Below, piece by piece: positions 1 to 7,026 of a stretch of DNA of 12,884 nucleotides. Each line of letters begins with the position of its first letter. Within the stretch, counting starts at the first letter, position 1. Source of the stretch: Oxalobacteraceae bacterium. Its GTDB lineage: Bacteria > Pseudomonadota > Gammaproteobacteria > Burkholderiales > Burkholderiaceae_D. The notes under the pieces were generated by a model that was given only the letters and a program-made list of their open reading frames with translations, had not been told where the DNA came from and did no database searches. Both the position numbers and the translations under genes were made by a program. The stretch spans positions 19,153 through 32,036 of the forward strand of contig DPRS01000064.1 in the NCBI GenBank assembly GCA_003537575.1, given 5' to 3'.

Positions 1-1965
1 GACAGGATCGACGACCTCTGGCATGCGGCCGTCAACGGCCATGGCGCTTATTTCAGCGCAAACGATCCCGCTTCGCTGTCCACGGGGCTGACAGGCGCAT
101 TGAACTCCATCGAGAGCACCACCGGCAGCGGCGCCGCCGCCGCCACGAGTAACCTGCAACCGACCGCGGGCGACAACGCAATCTATATCGCTACATACCG
201 TACCTTGAAATGGGATGGCGAAATGAGCGCCTACTCGGTTGATGTGAGCACCGGCGCGATTTCCACCTCGGCGACCTGGCAGGCAGCATCGAAACTGGCC
301 GAAAAAATTGGGACAGCCGGCAATAGCGACACGCGTACCATCTATACGACCAATGGCACCACCCGCATAGAATTTAAAAAAGCGGATTCCGGCGGCCTTA
401 CCGACACCCAGTTGGCGTATTTCGACAATACCAAGTTGAGCCAGTACGATGCCGGCTGGGGCGCCAACGCCACTGCCGAAACGCTGGTGAATTACCTGCG
501 CGGCCAAGACCGCCTGGAGAACCAGGACCGTCCCGGGGATTACGGCACTTATCACCGTTTCTACCGCGATCGTGAAAAAGTCCTGGGCGACATCATCCAT
601 GCCCAGCCGGTCTACGTAAAAGCTCCGCCGCATGCGTTTGCCGATGAAGGCTATCTCGCTTTCAAGACGGCCCAGGCAGCGCGCGCCGGCACGGTTTATG
701 CCGCTTCCAATGACGGCATGCTGCACGCATTCGATGCGGTCACTGGCGCGGAGCGCTGGGCATATATCCCGCCGATGCTGTTGCCGGAATTGTGGCGGCT
801 TGCCGACGAGGATTACGGCAGCAACCACCGCTTTTACCTGGATGGTCCCTTGGCCATGAGTGACGCCTACATCGGCGACGCATGGAAGACCGTGCTCATC
901 GGCGCCATGGGCAAGGGCGGTCGCGGATATTATGCGCTGGATGTCACCGACCCGACCAGCCCGCAGCCCTTGTGGCACTATACTGCGGATGATAACCCTA
1001 AAGTCGGGTACTCTTTTGGGACTCCGTACATTACCAAGCTGGCGGACGGCACCTGGGTGGCGGTGCTCACTTCCGGTTACAACAATATTCCCGAAGGTGA
1101 CAAATATGCCACTGCCGACGGCAAGGGATATGTTTTTGTCTTGAACCTGGAGACCGGTGCCGTGGAGAGAACGATTACCACGAACGTTGGCACTAGCGAC
1201 GCACCCAGCGGCCTGGCGCGTCTGAATGTCCAGGTCAGTAACTTCGATGTCGACAATACCGCGCAGGCTGCGTATGGCGGCGATTTGCTTGGCAATATGT
1301 GGCGCTTCAACCTGAACGACGGGACTGTCGCCAAAGTCGTCGCGCTCGGCGCCGACAAGCCCATCATGGTTGCTCCCGAAATCGCCAGTATCGAGGACAA
1401 AAAAGTGATCTTGTTTGGCACCGGGCGTTACCTCGGCGTAGACGATCTGGATGATGAGCGAGTGCAAACCATCTATGCGGTCAAGGATGATGGCGCCACT
1501 CTGGTTAATGATCCTGCCACCCAGCTTGTCCAGAAAACCGTGTCGACGTCGGGTTCGACCCGCACCATCACCAGCTCAACGGTGAACTGGGCCTCGAAAT
1601 TCGGTTGGTTCATGGATCTTGCCGATACTGGTGAGCGTGTCTCCAGCGACTTGCAATTGTATTTCGGCACCCTGGTCGTGGCCACAACGGTCCCGACGGC
1701 AACTGAATGCCAGCCCGGCGGTTACAGCTGGCTGTATCAGCTGGATTACATGACGGGCGGCATGGTGGCCGGCGCCACTTTCGGTGCACAGAAATACACA
1801 TCGCCGATCGTCGGCCTGACGGTAGCGAAGTTGACGACCGGAACGCCGGTGATCTATCCGATTACCGCAGACGGTAAGAAACCCGATCCGACCACGCTGC
1901 GGATCGCGGCGGGTGGAGGCGCAGGCAATGCAAAGCGGATTTTGTGGCGCGAACTGAACGATTGA
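1..1965 (+). CDS. pilY1: PilY1-family type IV pilus tip/assembly protein, C-terminal part (5' end outside window)
   Basis: The reading frame is open from base 1 and gives 654 residues. Its first residues (DDLWHAAVNG, fragment residues 4-13) are typical of the middle of PilY1/PilC proteins, so the N-terminal half lies upstream. What follows is the PilY1 C-terminal beta-propeller: VYAASNDGMLHAFD (about 232-245), a LDGPLAMSDAY blade (about 280-290), IGAMGKGGRGYYALDVTDP (about 300-318), and the calcium-loop region ending in YGGDLLGNMWRF (about 425-436). A late CxPGGYSWLYQLD segment is also family-like. In this family the protein sits at the tip of type IV pili, promotes pilus extension and adhesion, and can sense surfaces. 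The gene normally ends a minor-pilin operon (fimT/pilV/pilW/pilX/pilY1/pilE), which would lie upstream. The calcium loop is changed from the textbook form (see findings). Family assignment is firm; the missing half prevents any statement on the N-terminal domain. Confidence 0.93.
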   Translation, partial: DRIDDLWHAAVNGHGAYFSANDPASLSTGLTGALNSIESTTGSGAAAATSNLQPTAGDNAIYIATYRTLKWDGEMSAYSVDVSTGAISTSATWQAASKLAEKIGTAGNSDTRTIYTTNGTTRIEFKKADSGGLTDTQLAYFDNTKLSQYDAGWGANATAETLVNYLRGQDRLENQDRPGDYGTYHRFYRDREKVLGDIIHAQPVYVKAPPHAFADEGYLAFKTAQAARAGTVYAASNDGMLHAFDAVTGAERWAYIPPMLLPELWRLADEDYGSNHRFYLDGPLAMSDAYIGDAWKTVLIGAMGKGGRGYYALDVTDPTSPQPLWHYTADDNPKVGYSFGTPYITKLADGTWVAVLTSGYNNIPEGDKYATADGKGYVFVLNLETGAVERTITTNVGTSDAPSGLARLNVQVSNFDVDNTAQAAYGGDLLGNMWRFNLNDGTVAKVVALGADKPIMVAPEIASIEDKKVILFGTGRYLGVDDLDDERVQTIYAVKDDGATLVNDPATQLVQKTVSTSGSTRTITSSTVNWASKFGWFMDLADTGERVSSDLQLYFGTLVVATTVPTATECQPGGYSWLYQLDYMTGGMVAGATFGAQKYTSPIVGLTVAKLTTGTPVIYPITADGKKPDPTTLRIAAGGGAGNAKRILWRELND

Positions 1966-2026
1966 TTCTCTAAGTTTGCGGGCGTGGGCCAGGCAAGGCG
2001 CATCTACAGCCGGCGTCTGCTGTATT

Positions 2027-2058
2027 AACGGGAGTGGTCAAACTGACCCACTCCCGTT
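2027..2058 (+). terminator. Strong hairpin after pilY1, probable transcription terminator
   Basis: AACGGGAGTGGTCA (2027-2040) pairs with TGACC plus ACTCCCGTT (2044-2058) around an AAC loop, giving 14 base pairs with a single bulged C at 2049. It begins about 60 bases after the pilY1 stop. No run of T follows (the next bases are GCCGTTCAATC), so it is not a textbook intrinsic terminator. It could need Rho or act as an RNA-stability element. It overlaps the in-frame GTG at 2034, which argues against that GTG as the start of the next gene. Confidence 0.5.
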
Positions 2059-2099
2059 GCCGTTCAATCGGTAGTGTATTTTTAAGCAGTGGCAGATAC

Positions 2100-2756
2100 T
2101 TGAGCAAAACGCTACGCAATTCGATCGTGATGTTGTTGTCGGTGGCCTTGCATCTTGCGCTCATGCTGGGTCTTGGCAGCGCATGGCTTACGAATGGAAA
2201 TGTCGTTAAGGAGCACTCTCCCCGTATTGACGATGTGGTTCGGCTCAGTCTGGTCAGGCCTGATCTGGCAACCGAACCTTCCACGTCTGTTGCCGCTGCA
2301 GCCTCTCAGGAGCAGGCGATAGCGGCATTGCCGAGCGGCGAAATACCTGCAAAGCCCGTGGCCCCGGTAAAGAAGAAAGAGGAAGAACTCCAGCCCATGC
2401 TGCCATTGCTGCAGCCGGCTGCGCCGTATTATTTTCAGCCGGCGGAATTGACGATAAAACCTGCCGTTGTGGAAGATGCTTCTACTTCCCTGACGCTATT
2501 TGTCGCCGGCATTGAAACGCAATTCGTCATTCTGCGTTTGCTGATTAATGAAGCAGGAAGCATTGACAGGGTCGTTATCGAAGAGTCGCATTTTCCCGCC
2601 GATGTTGAACAGAAGATCGTTGATACTTTCGTTACACTAAAATTTAGTCCGGGAAAAATTGATGAGGAGCCAGTCAAAAGCCAGTTGAGAATTGAAGTGA
2701 CTCTTCAAGGTATGCTTCCTTCCGATGCGCCCATGATTTTGAATACTGAGCTTTGA
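2100..2756 (+). CDS. TonB-family energy transducer (orphan)
   Basis: From the TTG at 2100 the protein is 218 aa: a short basic cytoplasmic tip (SKTLRN), one transmembrane helix (about 9-30), a periplasmic linker rich in Pro, Lys and Glu (about 78-120), and a TonB C-terminal-type domain (about 128-204) with VILRLLINEAGSIDRVVIEE and LKFSPGKIDEEPV. The helix carries S14-V-A-L-H18, the SxxxH pattern that in E. coli TonB (Ser16, His20) couples to ExbB/ExbD. Starting at 2100 puts this motif at nearly the E. coli position. The frame stays open upstream to a GTG at 2034, but that codon lies in the 5' arm of the hairpin and has no usable Shine-Dalgarno. No clear SD precedes 2100 either, so the exact start is uncertain. 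No exbB, exbD or TonB-dependent receptor is in the window, so the partner is unknown. It follows pilY1 but is probably transcribed separately. Confidence 0.72.
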   Translation: MSKTLRNSIVMLLSVALHLALMLGLGSAWLTNGNVVKEHSPRIDDVVRLSLVRPDLATEPSTSVAAAASQEQAIAALPSGEIPAKPVAPVKKKEEELQPMLPLLQPAAPYYFQPAELTIKPAVVEDASTSLTLFVAGIETQFVILRLLINEAGSIDRVVIEESHFPADVEQKIVDTFVTLKFSPGKIDEEPVKSQLRIEVTLQGMLPSDAPMILNTEL

Positions 2757-2942
2757 TTTCCACTAACGCACCCTTGTGCGGATGGGAAGCAAATGATGAA
2801 ATGTTTCTGATTTCAATCGTGACAGCATTGGTCAAAGCCCTTAGTGCGTGATACCTCATAATGTGCTGAGCAGGATTGGCATGGTATTAGCATGCAGCTT
2901 GCTTGCTGAACCTTGGTTGTCTTCAATCTAAGGAAAACTCCT
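2757..2942. other. Intergenic region before fumC
   Basis: This is 186 bp without a convincing ORF. It holds a small hairpin, CGCAC/GTGCG (2767-2780, loop CCTT), without a T-run. A GTGACA at 2819-2824 resembles a -35 box, but I find no good -10 at the right distance. The fumC ribosome-binding site AAGGA lies at its 3' end. Base composition is visibly more AT-rich than in the flanking fumC gene. Confidence 0.4.
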
Positions 2943-4331
2943 ATGGCCATCCGCCAGGAACGCGACACCTTCGGTCCCATCGCCGTCCCCGCCGACAAAC
3001 TCTGGGCCGCCCAAACCCAGCGCTCCCTCGAACACTTCCACATCTCCACCGAGCGCATGCCGCCGGAGCTGATCCATGCCCTGGTGGAAGTCAAGCGCGC
3101 CTGCGCCAGGGTGAATGCCGGCCTGCAAAAACTCGATCCGGCCAAGGCCGACGCCATCGTCCGTGCGGCCGACGAGGTCATCGCCGGCCAGCATCCGGAC
3201 GAGTTTCCGCTCTCGGTCTGGCAAACCGGTTCCGGCACGCAGACCAACATGAACGTCAATGAAGTGCTGGCCAACCGCGCTTCCGAACTGCTGGGCGGCG
3301 AGCGCGGCGAAAAGCGGCTGGTGCATCCGAACGATGCCGTCAATCTCGGGCAATCTTCTAACGATATTTTTCCGACCGCCATGCACGTGGCGGCCTGCGT
3401 CGCGGTCACGCAATCCCTGCTGCCGGCGCTGCAGCAATTGCGCGCGGCGCTGGAGAAAAAATCGGCGGATTTCGCCGGCATCGTCAAGATCGGTCGCACC
3501 CATTTGCAGGACGCCACGCCGCTGACGCTGGAGCAGGAGTTCTCGGGGTATGTCACGCAACTGGCGCATGCCGAAACGGCAATCAGCGCAACATTACCAC
3601 TGTTGCAGCAGCTTGCCGTCGGCGGCACGGCGGTCGGCACCGGCCTGAATGCGCCGGCCGATTTCGGCGACCGCGTCGCCGCCGAACTGTCGGCGCGCCT
3701 GCAGCTGCCGTTTTCGAGCGCCGCCAACAAGTTCGCCGCGCTGGCCGGGCACGAAGCCTTGCTGTTCGCCCACGGCGCCCTGAAAACCCTGGCCGGCGCG
3801 CTGATGAAGATTGCCAACGACGTGCGCTGGCTGGCCTCGGGGCCGCGTTCGGGGCTGGGGGAGATCAGCATCCCGGAAAACGAGCCGGGCAGCTCCATCA
3901 TGCCGGGCAAGGTTAATCCGACCCAGGCCGAGGCGCTGACCATGCTGTGCTGCCAGGTGTTCGGCAACGATGTCGCGCTCAATCTTGGCGGCGCCTCGGG
4001 CAATTTCGAACTGAACGTGTTCAAGCCGATGATCGCGCATAACTTCCTGCAAAGCGTGCGCCTGCTGGCCGATGGCATGAAGAGCTTCGAGGAGCATTGC
4101 GTGCGCGGCATCGAAGCCAACCGGGAGCGCATCGCCGAGCTGATGGAGCGTTCGTTGATGCTGGTGACCGCGCTGGCGCCGCACATCGGTTACGACCGCG
4201 CCGCACAGATCGCCAAGCAGGCCCATCACGACGGCACGACGTTGAAGGAAGCCGCGCTGGCGCTGGGCTTCGTGACCGAAGAAGAGTTTCAGCGCTGGGT
4301 GCAGCCGGAGCGGATGACCCGGCCGGATTGA
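2943..4331 (+). CDS. fumC: Fumarate hydratase class II (fumarase C)
   Basis: The 462-aa product hydrates fumarate to L-malate in the TCA cycle. It is the iron-sulfur-free, oxygen-stable homotetrameric class II enzyme of the cytoplasm; E. coli FumC has 467 aa. The fumarate lyase signature GSSIMPGKVNPTQAE starts at residue 316 and contains the catalytic serine. GRTHLQDATPLTLEQE contains His187, the equivalent of E. coli His188. The SGSGTQTNMN-type segment appears as TGSGTQTNMNVNEV, and LGQSSNDIFPTAMH is also present. The start is set by AAGGA (about 2931-2935) seven bases before the ATG at 2943 and by the family-typical N-terminus (RQERDTFGPIAVPADKLWAAQTQRS). A TTG at 2913 in the same frame would add ten unrelated residues. 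All catalytic motifs are intact. The nearby genes are functionally unrelated, so it is probably a single-gene unit. Confidence 0.97.
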   Translation: MAIRQERDTFGPIAVPADKLWAAQTQRSLEHFHISTERMPPELIHALVEVKRACARVNAGLQKLDPAKADAIVRAADEVIAGQHPDEFPLSVWQTGSGTQTNMNVNEVLANRASELLGGERGEKRLVHPNDAVNLGQSSNDIFPTAMHVAACVAVTQSLLPALQQLRAALEKKSADFAGIVKIGRTHLQDATPLTLEQEFSGYVTQLAHAETAISATLPLLQQLAVGGTAVGTGLNAPADFGDRVAAELSARLQLPFSSAANKFAALAGHEALLFAHGALKTLAGALMKIANDVRWLASGPRSGLGEISIPENEPGSSIMPGKVNPTQAEALTMLCCQVFGNDVALNLGGASGNFELNVFKPMIAHNFLQSVRLLADGMKSFEEHCVRGIEANRERIAELMERSLMLVTALAPHIGYDRAAQIAKQAHHDGTTLKEAALALGFVTEEEFQRWVQPERMTRPD

Positions 4332-4356
4332 GCTGCGGATCGTTGCTGCCATTGCG

Positions 4357-4380
4357 TGGCCTGGCTTCATCCGCAGGCCA
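4357..4380 (+). terminator. Possible terminator hairpin after fumC
   Basis: TGGCCTG (4357-4363) and CAGGCCA (4374-4380) form a perfect 7-bp stem with a 10-base loop, 25 bases after the fumC stop, followed by GTATTT. The T-tract is weak, so this is only a candidate. Confidence 0.35.
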
Positions 4381-4493
4381 GTATTTCAGCATATTGCCGT
4401 GGCATGATGTTTCGATATGAAATGTTCCCTGGCAGGCGCCAAGGCCGCCATGGGAAGCGCGCCATGAAGGAGCCCGTCAGGGGAACCAAGTGT

Positions 4494-4523
4494 CTGCCGG
4501 ACAGGTCATTCTCTGGTTATACT
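4494..4523 (+). promoter_or_regulatory. Candidate sigma70 promoter of the nuclease gene
   Basis: A -10 hexamer TATACT (4518-4523, 5 of 6 matches to TATAAT) stands 25 bases before the ATG at 4548. The -35 is poor (CTGCCG, 4494-4499, 18-base spacer). Transcription would start near 4530 and give a short leader. Assigned by eye from sequence only. Confidence 0.4.
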
Positions 4524-4547
4524 CCGCAGCAAACTGGCAGCGAACTC

Positions 4548-5975
4548 ATGGCGAAGCACGAAAAACTCATTTTTGTCGATCTTGAAACAACCGGCGCAAA
4601 TCCTGTAGTCGACCGCATCACCGAAATCGGCATCGTCGAGGTGCAGGGGGAACAAGTCTCGCGCTGGTCGACCCTGGTCAATCCGCAAGTCCCGATCCCG
4701 CCTTTCATCCAGAACCTGACCGGCATCAGCGACGCCATGGTGGCGGACGCCCCGTTGTTCGACGAGCTGGCCGAGGAGTTGCTGGAACGTCTCAAGGGCG
4801 GCCTGTTCATCGCCCACAATGCGCGCTTCGACTATGGCTTTTTGCGCAATGCCTTCAAGGCGGCCGGCCACAGCCTGCGCGCCGAGGTGCTGTGCACGGT
4901 GAAGCTGTCGCGCAAGCTGTTTCCCGAGGAGATGAAGCACAACCTTGATATCCTGGTCCAGCGTCACCAGCTGCAGGCCGACGGGCGGCACCGCGCGCTG
5001 GCCGATGCCGATCTGCTGTGGCAATTCTGGAGCAAGATGCAGCGCGAGATCGCACCAGAGATTTTCTCGCAGGCGCTGGCGCAGCTGCTGCAGCGGCCTG
5101 CCACGCCGACCCACCTGGCGCCGGAAGTGCTGGACGATATTCCCGATACGCCGGGCATCTATCTTTTCTACGGTGAAAACAATGCGCTGCTGTACGTCGG
5201 CAAAAGCGTGCACTTGCGCCAGCGGGTGCTGTCGCATTTCAATGGCGACCACCGGCTGTTTCAGGACATGCGCATGTCGCAGCAGATCCATCGGCTGGAG
5301 TGGCGCGAAACCGCCGGCGAGCTCGGCGCGCTGCTGCTGGAAGCGCAATTGATCAAGGATCTGCAGCCGATACACAACCGGGCGCTGCGGCGCCAGCGCG
5401 AACTGTGCGCCTGGCGGTTGTATCCGCTGCTTGACGGTACTTCGCAACCGGCGCTGGTACATGCCAGCGAAGTGGACTTCGGCGCGGCCGAAGGCTTGTA
5501 CGGCTTGTTCAGTTCGCGCAAGAAGGCCGAGGCGAGCCTGCGCGAGATCGCCGAGGCTCATGAGCTGTGCCTGGTCTTGCTGGGGCTGGAAAAGGGACAG
5601 CCCGGCAAGCCCTGTTTCGCCCATCAGTTGCGGCGCTGCCGCGGCGCCTGCTGCGGCAAGGAGGCGGCGGTGCTGCATCAGGCGCGCCTGGAAGCGGCGC
5701 TGGCGAGCCTGAAGCTGGCCACCTGGCCTTATCCGGGGCCGGTGGCTCTGGTGGAGAAAGCGGCTGACGGCGCGCGCGAGGAGGCGCATGTAGTGCACAA
5801 CTGGTGCTATCTGGGCAGCGCAGCCGCAGAAGCGGATGTGTGGTCGCTGCTGGAACAATCGCCGGCGCGCCCGGCATTCGATGCCGACACCTACAAGATC
5901 CTCGTGCGGGCCATGGCCAAAAAGCATGTGAAAGTGCGCCCCTTGCCGCGCCGGCCGGACCAGGCTGCGGCCTGA
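4548..5975 (+). CDS. Fusion nuclease: DnaQ-like 3'-5' exonuclease + GIY-YIG endonuclease with UvrC-like cysteine cluster
   Basis: The 475-aa protein has three recognisable parts. Residues 7-165 are a DEDDh exonuclease: D11 and E13 in FVDLETTGANP, D95 in HNARFDYGF, and H148/D153 in HRALADADLL. Residues 198-280 are a GIY-YIG nuclease: PGIYLF (Y205), LLYVGKS (Y216), R224 in VHLRQR, and E265 in GALLLEAQLIK. The rest resembles the UvrC region after its GIY-YIG domain, with C341, C356, C364 and C368. This DnaQ/UvrC fusion type is known in proteobacteria and actinobacteria and is often annotated as DNA polymerase III epsilon subunit or exonuclease. It is not the replicative epsilon, and it lacks the UvrC C-terminal half (RNase H-like domain and helix-hairpin-helix). 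A role in DNA repair or damage trimming, analogous to Cho, is an inference. The ATG at 4548 begins exactly at the conserved exonuclease fold. The frame is open further upstream (to 4356), but that stretch is unlike the family and precedes the promoter. Confidence 0.88.
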   Translation: MAKHEKLIFVDLETTGANPVVDRITEIGIVEVQGEQVSRWSTLVNPQVPIPPFIQNLTGISDAMVADAPLFDELAEELLERLKGGLFIAHNARFDYGFLRNAFKAAGHSLRAEVLCTVKLSRKLFPEEMKHNLDILVQRHQLQADGRHRALADADLLWQFWSKMQREIAPEIFSQALAQLLQRPATPTHLAPEVLDDIPDTPGIYLFYGENNALLYVGKSVHLRQRVLSHFNGDHRLFQDMRMSQQIHRLEWRETAGELGALLLEAQLIKDLQPIHNRALRRQRELCAWRLYPLLDGTSQPALVHASEVDFGAAEGLYGLFSSRKKAEASLREIAEAHELCLVLLGLEKGQPGKPCFAHQLRRCRGACCGKEAAVLHQARLEAALASLKLATWPYPGPVALVEKAADGAREEAHVVHNWCYLGSAAAEADVWSLLEQSPARPAFDADTYKILVRAMAKKHVKVRPLPRRPDQAAA

Positions 5976-6006
5976 TCAGTACCTCCATCCCCCTCCCGGC
6001 AAGGCA

Positions 6007-6034
6007 TTGCGGCCCGCCGGTTTGCCCCTATAAT
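6007..6034 (+). promoter_or_regulatory. Sigma70 promoter of corA
   Basis: A perfect -10 TATAAT (6029-6034) is preceded after 16 bases by TTGCGG (6007-6012), a partial -35. The expected start of transcription near 6041 leaves a leader of about 18 bases containing the SD AAAGGGGA directly before the ATG at 6059. Confidence 0.65.
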
Positions 6035-6058
6035 CATGCATAAAATGAAAGGGGACCC

Positions 6059-7024
6059 ATGCTGATCAATTGCGCGGCCTACAAGAAAGGCCGGAAACTG
6101 GCCGATATCCCGATCGACAAAATCAGCGATTACGTGGCGCGCGGGGATTGCTTCGTCTGGGTGGCGCTGAAGGATGCCGAGCCGGCCGAACTCGACATGA
6201 TGCAGCACGAGTTCGGCCTCCACGAGCTGGCAGTCGAGGATGCGCGCCATGGGCACCAGAGCCCGAAGATCGAAGAATATGGCGATTCCCTTTTCGTCGT
6301 CGTCAAGACGGTCGACCTGATCGATGGCGAACTCAAGGTGGGCGAGCTCGATATCTTCGTCGGAAATAATTATGTCATGTCGGTGCGCAGTCACAGCCAG
6401 CAGGATTTTCTCGGTGTGCGCGCCCGCAGCGAGCGTGAACCGCATCTGCTGAGCCACGGTCCCTCTTTCGTGGTGTATGCGCTGATGGATGCGGTGGTCG
6501 ACCGCTATTTCCCGGTCATCGAAGCGCTGGAGGAGGAGCTGGAACAGATCGAGGACAGCATGTTCGAGCGCGTCGCTGAACGTTCCAACATCGAACGCCT
6601 GTACCAGCTCAAGCGCAAGGTCATGGTTTTGAAGCATGTGGTGTCGCCGCTGATGGAGTCAGCCGGCAAGCTGTTCGGCGGGCGCGTGCCGGCATTGTTT
6701 GCCAATTCCCAGAATTATTTTCGCGATGTCTACGACCATCTGTACCGCATCAACAATTCGATCGAGGCAATCCGCGACACCATCAATACCGCGGTCCAGG
6801 TCAACCTGTCGATGGTGGCCATCGACGAGAGCGAGGTCAACAAGCGCCTGGCGGCCTGGGCGGCGATCTTTGCCGTGGCGACCGCTTTCGCCGGCATCTG
6901 GGGCATGAATTTCAAATGGATGCCGGAGCTGGACTGGAAATACGGTTATCCGGTCGCGCTGGTGCTGATGGCTTCGGTGTGCGGCTATCTGTATGCCCGC
7001 TTCCGCAAGGCGCGCTGGCTGTAG
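6059..7024 (+). CDS. corA: CorA-family divalent cation (Mg2+) channel
   Basis: This 321-aa inner-membrane protein is the usual length for CorA, which forms homopentameric channels for Mg2+ (also Co2+ and Ni2+) gated by cytoplasmic Mg2+. The N-terminal three quarters are soluble and helical, with the long stalk helix region (about 160-255) including SNIERLYQLKRKVMVLKHVV. Two C-terminal transmembrane helices (about 262-281 and 295-313) flank the signature G282-M283-N284, followed by FKWMPELDW, which matches the canonical YGMNF-x-MPEL pore loop with Trp in place of the Tyr. The C-terminus is basic (RFRKARWL), as expected on the cytoplasmic side. A strong SD (AAAGGGGA) and a consensus -10 support the start. 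The next gene begins 2 bp after its stop, implying co-transcription. CorA-family members that export or carry Zn2+ are an alternative, but GMN with MPEL favours Mg2+ uptake. Confidence 0.93.
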   Translation: MLINCAAYKKGRKLADIPIDKISDYVARGDCFVWVALKDAEPAELDMMQHEFGLHELAVEDARHGHQSPKIEEYGDSLFVVVKTVDLIDGELKVGELDIFVGNNYVMSVRSHSQQDFLGVRARSEREPHLLSHGPSFVVYALMDAVVDRYFPVIEALEEELEQIEDSMFERVAERSNIERLYQLKRKVMVLKHVVSPLMESAGKLFGGRVPALFANSQNYFRDVYDHLYRINNSIEAIRDTINTAVQVNLSMVAIDESEVNKRLAAWAAIFAVATAFAGIWGMNFKWMPELDWKYGYPVALVLMASVCGYLYARFRKARWL

Positions 7025-7026
7025 CC

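Noticed and set aside
2813..4186. Long open frames antisense to fumC (for example 457 codons at 2813-4186, also 2928-3569 and 3594-4370)
   Set aside because: They are mirror images of a GC-rich coding gene. The translations are low-complexity, rich in Ser, Arg, Ala and Gln, with no domain character, while the plus strand encodes an intact fumarase.
4506..5927. 473-codon frame antisense to the nuclease gene
   Set aside because: The translation is Gln-, Arg- and His-rich shadow sequence without motifs. The plus-strand gene has complete catalytic residues for two domains.
5996..6024. CCGGC...GCCGG hairpin followed by TTT after the nuclease gene as a terminator
   Set aside because: The stem has only 5 bp with a long loop, and it overlaps the corA -35 region. 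Too weak to call.
6036..6065. Short upstream ORF (ATG at 6036 or 6045 to TGA at 6063) overlapping the corA start, a possible leader peptide
   Set aside because: It has no ribosome-binding site. Its first ATG lies upstream of the predicted transcription start, and the second is too close to the 5' end of the RNA.
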